Positions 57,590 to 64,000 of a stretch of 64,000 nt of DNA are shown here, in pieces. The DNA comes from Dioscorea cayenensis subsp. rotundata (lineage: Eukaryota; Streptophyta; Magnoliopsida; Dioscoreales; Dioscoreaceae): assembly GCF_009730915.1 (NCBI RefSeq), contig NC_052486.1, forward strand, positions 22,349,589-22,413,588. The letters are read 5' to 3'. Made by a program: the position numbers and the translations under genes. Under the pieces are notes generated by a model, which worked only from the letters and a program-made list of their open reading frames with translations, had not been told where the DNA came from and searched no databases. How positions within the stretch are numbered: position 1 is the stretch's first letter; each line of letters opens with the position of its first letter.

Positions 57590-58310
57590 AGCCCAACAAA
57601 GGCCTAATTAAAAACACAATCTCAGCCCATGAAAGGCCGACAACAGCCCAATTGAAAGCCTAAGAACAGCAGAATACTGGCCCAATAGCAGCCCAACAAC
57701 GGCCTAATTATCAGCCCAATTGCGGCCTAATAAAAAAAACCCAATCGTGGCCCAACAACGGACTAAATGAAAGCCCAATACCGGCCCAATAATACACCAA
57801 CAACGGCCCACTTGACAGCCTATATACGGCCCATTCACAGCCCAACTATGGCCCAACAACGGCCCAATTAAAAGCCCAATAACGGCCCAAGTGAAAGACC
57901 ATTGACAGACCAATGCCGGCCCAATAACAGCCCACCTAAGGCCCAATTACAACCCAACAATGGCCCAAATAAAAGCCCATTAATAGCCCAATACCGGCCC
58001 AACAACAGCCCAATTATGGCCTAGTTACGGCCCAGTTACAGCCAACAACGGCCCAATAACATACCAACAACGGTCCAATCGAAACCTAATGACGGCCCAA
58101 CAACGGCCCAATTGAAGGTCCAATAACGGCCCAACTCTAAGCCCAATACCGGCCGAACATAGCCTAATATCGGGCCGAATTAATTGCCCAATACTTCCCC
58201 AATAAAAGCCTAACAAAGACCCAATTGAAAGGCTAACGTTGGGGCAACATCAGCCAACTTATAGCCGGTGATAGCCGAATGAAACCCCAACAAAGACCCA
58301 ATCGTAGGCT
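57590..58310. repeat. Degenerate GGCCCA-rich minisatellite
   Basis: A run of about 720 bases built from irregular units of about 10-24 bases such as CCCAACAACGGCCCAATTGAAAG and AGCCCAATAACGG. Several dozen GGCCCA/AGCCCA words occur. Read on the minus strand these are TGGGCC/TGGGCT, the plant site II element bound by TCP factors. Open frames in it (Trp/Gly/Pro-rich, minus strand 57704-57946) are only the translated repeat. No gene. Confidence 0.85.
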
Positions 58311-58639
58311 CACATAACGTCGAAACCAGCCCAAGAAAATCGCCAAAATCCGCACCATCATCTACTGCCCCAATGAAATGCCTAGGAATTGAAGCAAAGC
58401 AGATTGAAGCCCAACATCGTGTCCTACACCGTCAAGGCCGTATTGGTGGTTCGCAACAGGCCGCCATGACAGTCTATTAATGGGTCGGCTTACTGATGTA
58501 CTAGAGCGCGGCGTTTACACGCCGATTTTTCTTTTACCTGTCATTCCCTCCACCATTTTGTCTTTTTGCGCCAACAATTTTGTTTTAGCGCCTATAAGCA
58601 CCACCTGTTTAAGATTTCGCGTTGTGTTATAGTGTTAAC

Positions 58640-58830
58640 ACCTACATTTTTTATTTGTGGAGCCACCTTTTTTTTTAAATTGTGGTTTTATTTTACCGGA
58701 CCGCCATTTCATTTCATTGAGCGGTTAATGGGTAATTGAGACCGCCATGTGAGGCTGGCAATGGACTTTCTTAATGTACGTTATTAGGGCTCTATACCTT
58801 CTCAATGAGCTGCTACTGGGCAATGCCAGT
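58640..58830 (+). repeat. Right direct repeat flanking the GGCCCA array
   Basis: Partner of 57350-57530. With it, the repeat-array-repeat structure spans about 1.5 kb. Confidence 0.6.
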
Positions 58831-59459
58831 AAGTGCTCACAAAAGTAAAAACTCTGGCCCTGAAAAACTGAGCGAGCTCGACAATATCAGCACCCTTGTG
58901 GTTATTCTGCCAACACCAATGCTAGCATAGCAGCAGCACATCTACTGGTTTCCTTTTTTCTGGGGCAGCATCAATAATGCTAGCAACTGTACTGCTGCAC
59001 ACAAGGGCTTCCAATGTGAGCTTTTGGAAGGAGCAGGGTGTGACTCCAACTGGTTCAGGAGTAAACTTCTACAAACAAAGACAAAGGAATAAACTTCTCA
59101 TACTTCCACCGAGACCATATATAATAAAAAATTAGCTTTGTTTGTGAAGGTCTAGGACTCATAAATTTATGGCACTTTCAGATGTATCAGTCCTATCCAT
59201 ACCATATGGTAATATTTGTATTATCAACTCAAAGAAAATTCACTCCCTTGGTTCTACCTTATACAGACTTCAAAAACAGATTTGCAGGATGGTGTTATGA
59301 ATGTCAACAGCATAATCACCTGCCCCTGATATTTCACCTCCAGCAATAATCCTTCTACACTACTATATGGCTGACAAACAATAACATGCAAAATAAAAGT
59401 CAAAATATAAAAGCTCTATAAAATGGAGGTGATAAAGGCAGAACAGAAAAAATTACAAA
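58831..59459. other. Intergenic sequence, nothing recognised
   Basis: No open frame of note, RNA gene or element end was seen. Confidence 0.5.
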
Positions 59460-59790
59460 GTTACATTCTTTGAGTTCGCACCAAGCAACCTTCACAACAT
59501 TCATCTCTGTGAGATTTTTGGTGGTTACACGCTCTTCACTAAAAACTCTCACCTTTTATTTTACCGTTAGGAAAAAAACTGGTGTATAACATGCACCATT
59601 ATTAACAGTTGCATATTTAGGCAAAGAAAATCTTTCCGCGGAAATACACAACTGCCAATGATGGTCCCTATTATCCGTCATTTTTTTTTAGTGAAGTTGA
59701 AATAAAAGGTGAGAGGGAGAATATGCACTACAAAAAAGCGGGCAAAGATGAATATTGCATGGTGCGAACTCAAACAATGTAAGCTAAAAC
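59460..59790. mobile_element. Fold-back / MITE-like element
   Basis: The ends are inverted copies of each other. The left reads TTACATTCTTTGAGTTCGCACCA and CTCACCTTTTATTTTACC; the right, reverse-complemented, reads TTACATTGTTTGAGTTCGCACCA and CTCACCTTTTATTTCA. Between them is about 110 bases of unrelated sequence. No ORF. Part of the right arm (CAAAGATGAATRTTGC...GTGCGAACT) also occurs at the start of the duplicated block near 25275. Confidence 0.55.
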
Positions 59791-59829
59791 TTTTTCCAAG
59801 AAAAAAAAAATAGAGTTTAAATGGAGAGT

Positions 59830-60930
59830 CTACACTCCGCCACAAGCTAAAGTAAAGTAGGCACGTAAAATATATAGAGAAACAACAAAAATTAAATGAA
59901 ATGATTACAGATTGGCAATAGAATGAATTCCAAAAGCCCTACTACCAACTGATTGATACAGGCAGACAATAAAGAAATGTGTGAGAGGAAGCACTGTAGT
60001 GTAAAGACCAAAGGATTTGATAGAATAAATCAGAAGATGTTAATAATGTTATATGAAAGAAATTAAGTACAATAAATATTAAAGCAAGCACATTAACTAC
60101 AGCAGGGTTCCAAGCATAAAAACATGAGGTATAATAAATATTAGGGAAAATAATCGAAAGGTCTTTGGGAAGTTAACAATAGAGGTCCATGAAGGTTTCA
60201 AGATACCCAAAACCCGCTTGCTTTGCAAATCCAAGATACCCAAAACCCGCTTGCTTTGCAAATCCACACTTTCAACATCCTCATTCATGAGGAATTACTT
60301 TTTTACCCCACGCATTATTCTTTCCTTTTATTTTATCCACCACCTCTGACAAACTCAGCAAGGCTGGGCAAGCTCAACGGAGGCTCACCAAGCCTAAGTG
60401 AGCAAGGCCAGGTAAGCTCACCCCACCCAGACATGAGCCACATGTAGGCTCATGGCTGGCGGGCCCACAAGCCCTAATTGCGGCCTAATTAGCCATAGCT
60501 AGATCATGGTACTACGAAGTTAGGGAGATGCTCAAACATTTTTCTTTTTTAATTTTAACAATAAAAAGCGATGCAATTAACAGCAAATGCTCAGGCTAAT
60601 ATACACAATTATAAATCTCGCATGGCGCCAAGGCAAGGGGTAAAAGTAACAATAATAATAATAATTTGGTCTCATTAATATAAGTAATTTTCCTCCCAAA
60701 TCAGTTGTTCTGCTGTTAGTTCCTCAATATTTTATAAGTATGTCTAGTTTTAGTTGGTAAAAATAGAGTTCAGTCAAACAGCACATTCGATATTTTCGAA
60801 AAACCTGAATTCAAAATATAAATACCAAGCAATTATCTTACCGAACAATTCTTACCTCTTATCCTGTCTCACAGGTCAATTCTAACTACACAACCCCCAG
60901 ACAAACATGCAAATTACCCATACATGTTTA
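59830..60930. repeat. Segmental duplicate of 25283-26410
   Basis: Same orientation and order as the other copy. An additional 33-bp tandem duplication (AGATACCCAAAACCCGCTTG...) is present at 60199 and 60232, and the AAT microsatellite is short. No gene. Confidence 0.8.
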
Positions 60931-61814
60931 ATTAGCTCTACACTTCACGCAAACACATGCACACCTCAGTAACACAACGCACAATTACACATGAATGCAG
61001 GTCTAACTGAAAGATTATATAAAAAAGAAGACACTCGTACAAGGACAGATAGAATCGATAGATAGATGGATGTATGTATGAATAGATAGATAAATATGTG
61101 CATGAATGTACCCTATGTGCTGACTGCCCAGTAGTTGTGATGAGCACAAGAGATGTATGCCCTCATGTGCGTGAGAAACTGTTGGGATGCATGGAGTCAT
61201 ATATAATAATGAAAAGACATGCTGATTAGAGCATTTCTTTATGTACAGTATCTGTTATGTGAGTCACCATATCTGTGAAATTCTTATTTCTTATCAAACT
61301 CATATCCAAATGCATGTGTGGCTATCTGGTATCAACATGGGGCATATCAATAGCCTTTTTCTATTGGACCTTGTCTAAGGATCTCACACCAAGATAAAGC
61401 ATCCAATATATGGAGGAATCGGAATCCCCAACCTAGTTTCAGAGGATGTGGTTCAGAGAGAACAAGCCCAAATAACTAACACTAAAGGATGCCAATAGCA
61501 ACACATCACAAGATTAATGGCAATAATCAAATTAGGGGTAAAGAAAAAACAAACTTGCATTTTTTTTTTCATAGGGAGACCCAACCATTGTGTAGCGTCT
61601 TCTTCACCAAACTGGGTCTTCAAAAACCCCCTCTTATCAGCAGTTCCAAAGAGAATGGCCACAAAAGTAGTTTGCATGTAAAATTGCTTCCGCAAATGGT
61701 AGTATAGATATCAATTAGATACACACTAAAGGAAGAGAGGAACTTACACATCTTATCTTCAGTATACTCAGGGAAATATTAACACACCATGAACAGGAAT
61801 ATAACTTAAAGCCA
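60931..61814. other. Intergenic sequence with GATA/GATG-type simple repeats
   Basis: A GATAGATAGATGGATG-type stretch lies near 61055-61095, with the word ATATGTGCATGAATG that recurs at 62570 and 62612. No gene recognised. Confidence 0.5.
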
Positions 61815-62560
61815 AGGTTGTCATAGGCTTAAGGCACATCTAGGCGCAAGGTCCTGGGGCCTAGGCGCAAGGCGCAAGGTGCAGGCGTGCGCCCGATTAA
61901 CACTAGGCGCACAGTCACCACTAAAGAAAATTGAAAAATTAGAAATATTTGTACTAAAGATTAATTTGTATTAAAATTTTAAAATGTTCTAAAGATTAAT
62001 ATCATAGAAAACAATCAGACATTAGAAAAAAAAACGTACATAATAACATGCGAAGTAATCTTCAAATGTATAATACAAAATGCGATAATATGATATAATG
62101 CATGTATATAGTCCAAATCTTAACTTATATAATAAAATCTAGATTTTAGTGACTATCATCAAAATCATCAAGTCCATCATCATCCAAGATCATCAATTTC
62201 CTCTTCAAATTTATCATTCTCTTCATCTAAATAGTGGATCGACCTGAAGAAAAGAGATGAGTCTTGATTCTACTTGGTTGGTTGTGTGTTGGTCACTCTA
62301 ATTTAAACGGCTCTGATTGTATGTGGGCCTCTTTTATTTTTAATCATCAAAGATGAGTGGATAAGATTAAAAGTTAAACTAAATATTTAAAAAATAACAA
62401 AATAAATTTGTTGATGTTATGAAGGCGCGCATAGACCCACGCCTTGAGCCTTGTGCCTAGGCTCAAGGGTGCGCCTTTGTAATAGTGTCCGCCTAACACC
62501 TATAAAGGCGCAAGCTGTTGAGCCTTGCGCCCAAAGAGCCCGAGGCGCTCCTCAACATGT
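61815..62560. mobile_element. GC-rich-ended MITE-like element
   Basis: AT-rich core between two GC-rich ends made of short interleaved inverted words: GGCGCAAGG, CTAGGCGCA and GGCGTGCGCC on the left; GGCGCGC, GCCTAGGCTCAAGG and AAGGCGCAAG on the right. The left end begins CCAAGGTTGTCATAGGC, and the right end resembles its reverse complement only loosely. On the minus strand 62150-62225 reads as acidic Asp/Glu-rich codons with stops, reminiscent of the tail of plant hAT transposase-like proteins. Family assignment is uncertain. Confidence 0.5.
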
Positions 62561-62628
62561 GAGTAGATGGATATGTGCATGAATGGATGGATGTATGTAT
62601 AGGTAGATGGTTATGTGCATGAATGTAC

Positions 62629-62798
62629 CATAAGTGTATGAGGCTATAAGCATCTGATTCACATGTTATCAAAATCTAGTTTATAAAAATTTCCCATAGC
62701 CAATGAGAATAGTGCAGTCTTTGTTGGTCTCTTACCATAAGTGTACGAGGCTATAAGCATCTGATTCACATGTTATCAAAATCTAGTTTATAAAAATC
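62629..62798. repeat. Direct tandem repeat of a ~63-bp unit
   Basis: CCATAAGTGTATGAGGCTAT... at 62629-62691 recurs with one change at 62737-62798, separated by about 45 bases. Confidence 0.85.
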
Positions 62799-63114
62799 CA
62801 TTCTAGTTCCTAATCTAGTTCCTAATCTAGATTGCATTAAATAGTTTCAAGATAACAAGCCGAAGAGTAATCAAATCCTATATACCAATAGAGAGACATT
62901 TTTGCACCCAGAAGTAAACGTGCACAGAAGTATCCACCATTCATGACATTAAAGAAAGTATTACATGTCGCTATACTGAAATTTTCAAAAACATGTCAAC
63001 TTTTTTAAACATGATTGTTTCATAACACAGTTCAAACTTGAAGGAAGTTCACCTTTTTCCCAATGCTTGCTAATTTCCTTGATGAAATAAAAATAAATAA
63101 ACCTATCACTCTCA

Positions 63115-63330
63115 AAAGCCTAACACCTTTACAACCTACAATCAAGACTAATGTTTGTTTACTATCCACTAAATGCGATAACCTAATACCTTTATAAACC
63201 ACAATCAAGACTCATGTTCATGTCACCATTCACTCAATGAGATAGTATCAAATTTCATTTTTTTTTTTATTTCGACACAAAGCAATCAAGACTGAGGTTT
63301 GTCCTACCATTCTGCCATTCAAAGTGACAT
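63115..63330. repeat. Degenerate tandem repeat, ~62-bp unit, two to three copies
   Basis: CCTAACACCTTTACAACCTACAATCAAGACT-type units begin near 63118 and 63181, with a weaker third containing CAATCAAGACTGAGGTTTG near 63285. No gene. Confidence 0.6.
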
Positions 63331-63689
63331 ATTAACGATCCAAAGTTTGAAGGTGCTTCTTTGGCAAACTAATCACGCACACGAAAGACACCGCCATTAA
63401 AATTTTCTTTTTTGTTTATTTTAAGGCAAATCCATAGTCTAGTAATTAAATCAGAAGAGATGCCAAAAGCGCATACCTCTAGCTAGAACTCAAACAATAA
63501 AGAGAATTAAAAAAAAAATCGAGGAATTAAAAACCATCTTGTCAAGAATCGGAGGATGCCTCAACGAACAGAAACCAAAATCTATTCCGCAAACCATTCA
63601 TTCATCGAGATTATAAAGAAAATCTACAAATCATCAAATTAAAAAAAAAAATACCCTGAAAAAATAAGAGAATGGGAGGAATAGCTCAC

Positions 63690-63970
63690 CAAGTGAGGTT
63701 GCTGGCGGAGATCAGACCTCATGGCAGTGGTGTCAGCGCCGCGAGATCCGTGATCGAAGATGCCTCATACTCAAGCGAGATCTTCACCTCTCCCATTGGG
63801 ATCTGAAGTGCCTTTAGGCACCAGCCACGGGGTCGTGAACGTCGCAGGGCTCCCTCCGAGGATCTCTGCTGCAAGGTACACCAAAGACACGAACCCTAAA
63901 CACAAAAGAACGAGAGAGAGAGAGAGAGAGAACGATTAGGCCATCAGGGTTTCTCTCAGCGAGAACTTAA
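63690..63970 (-). other. Possible 5' exon of a minus-strand gene at the right edge
   Basis: On the minus strand the sequence has a (GA)n tract (63915-63932) and AGGGTTT words typical of plant 5'UTRs. It is markedly GC-richer than its surroundings and ends at a good donor (CACTTG/gtgagc at 63690/63689). A short frame MGEVKISLEYEASS begins near 63797, and another ATG lies at 63723 (MRSDLRQQPHL). No downstream exon was recognised and the product is unknown. Confidence 0.35.
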
Positions 63971-64000
63971 TTTAAAAAAAAAAGGAGATGAGATTCATGT

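Noticed and set aside
57704-58216. Minus-strand Trp/Gly-rich frames resembling a membrane protein
   Set aside because: They are translations of the GGCCCA minisatellite, with no conserved start or composition of a real protein.
61570-61707. Short plus- and minus-strand frames near 61450-61707
   Set aside because: No splice context, family match or codon bias; likely chance.

Overview
The window looks like nuclear DNA of a plant, very probably a yam (Dioscorea). Genes are split by AT-rich GT-AG introns, (TA)n tracts and SINE/MITE/MULE-type elements are frequent, and the encoded proteins are plant families: TRM3/TARBP1-like tRNA methyltransferase, subtilase SBT2, AATP1/BCS1-like AAA-ATPase, Mediator MED31 and NAD-glutamate dehydrogenase. 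The yam assignment is inference. It rests mainly on an endogenous begomovirus-like fossil, a kind of insert reported from Dioscorea genomes.

Layout. (1) 1-14.3 kb: the 3' part of a TRM3/TARBP1-like SpoU methyltransferase gene on +, with recognisable exons but several frame breaks. Its left flank is an inverted copy of one of its own introns and exons (arms 1-1003 and 2496-3710). (2) 15.05-18.54 kb: an SBT2 subtilase gene, frame-broken in several exons. (3) 18.5-25.1 kb, block A: AATP1 promoter and first ~77 codons, a ~250-bp filler, an intact 411-aa GDH gene without its usual promoter, then unidentified gene X. (4) 25.3-29.6 kb: a block that recurs at 59.7-60.9 kb, then a diverged AATP1-like pseudogene with a 917-bp Mutator-like element in its exon. 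(5) 29.6-39.98 kb, block B: an antisense SUVH (H3K9 methyltransferase) tail fused to an SBT2 3' tail, an SINE-like insert, an intact AATP1 gene, a broken MED31 copy, and the geminivirus fossil. (6) 39.98-55.5 kb, block C: a second intact AATP1 gene, an intact MED31, an intact GDH with its own promoter, gene X, and a UvrD/SRS2-like helicase remnant. (7) 55.5-64 kb: mostly repeats, including a GGCCCA-rich minisatellite between direct repeats, a fold-back element, the second copy of the 25.3-26.4 kb block, a GC-rich palindromic MITE-like element, and at the right edge the possible 5' end of a minus-strand gene.

Blocks A, B and C are three rearranged copies of one ancestral order, SBT2-AATP1-MED31-GDH-X. 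Each has lost a different part, so only AATP1 (two intact copies), GDH (two) and MED31 (one) look functional.

The most notable feature is the fossil at about 37737-39980. Its right end coincides, to the base, with the geminivirus Rep nick position in the origin stem-loop. The host copies A and B carry the nonanucleotide TAATATTAC at exactly the site where copy C joins virus sequence. The fossil also lies at the junction between duplicated blocks B and C.
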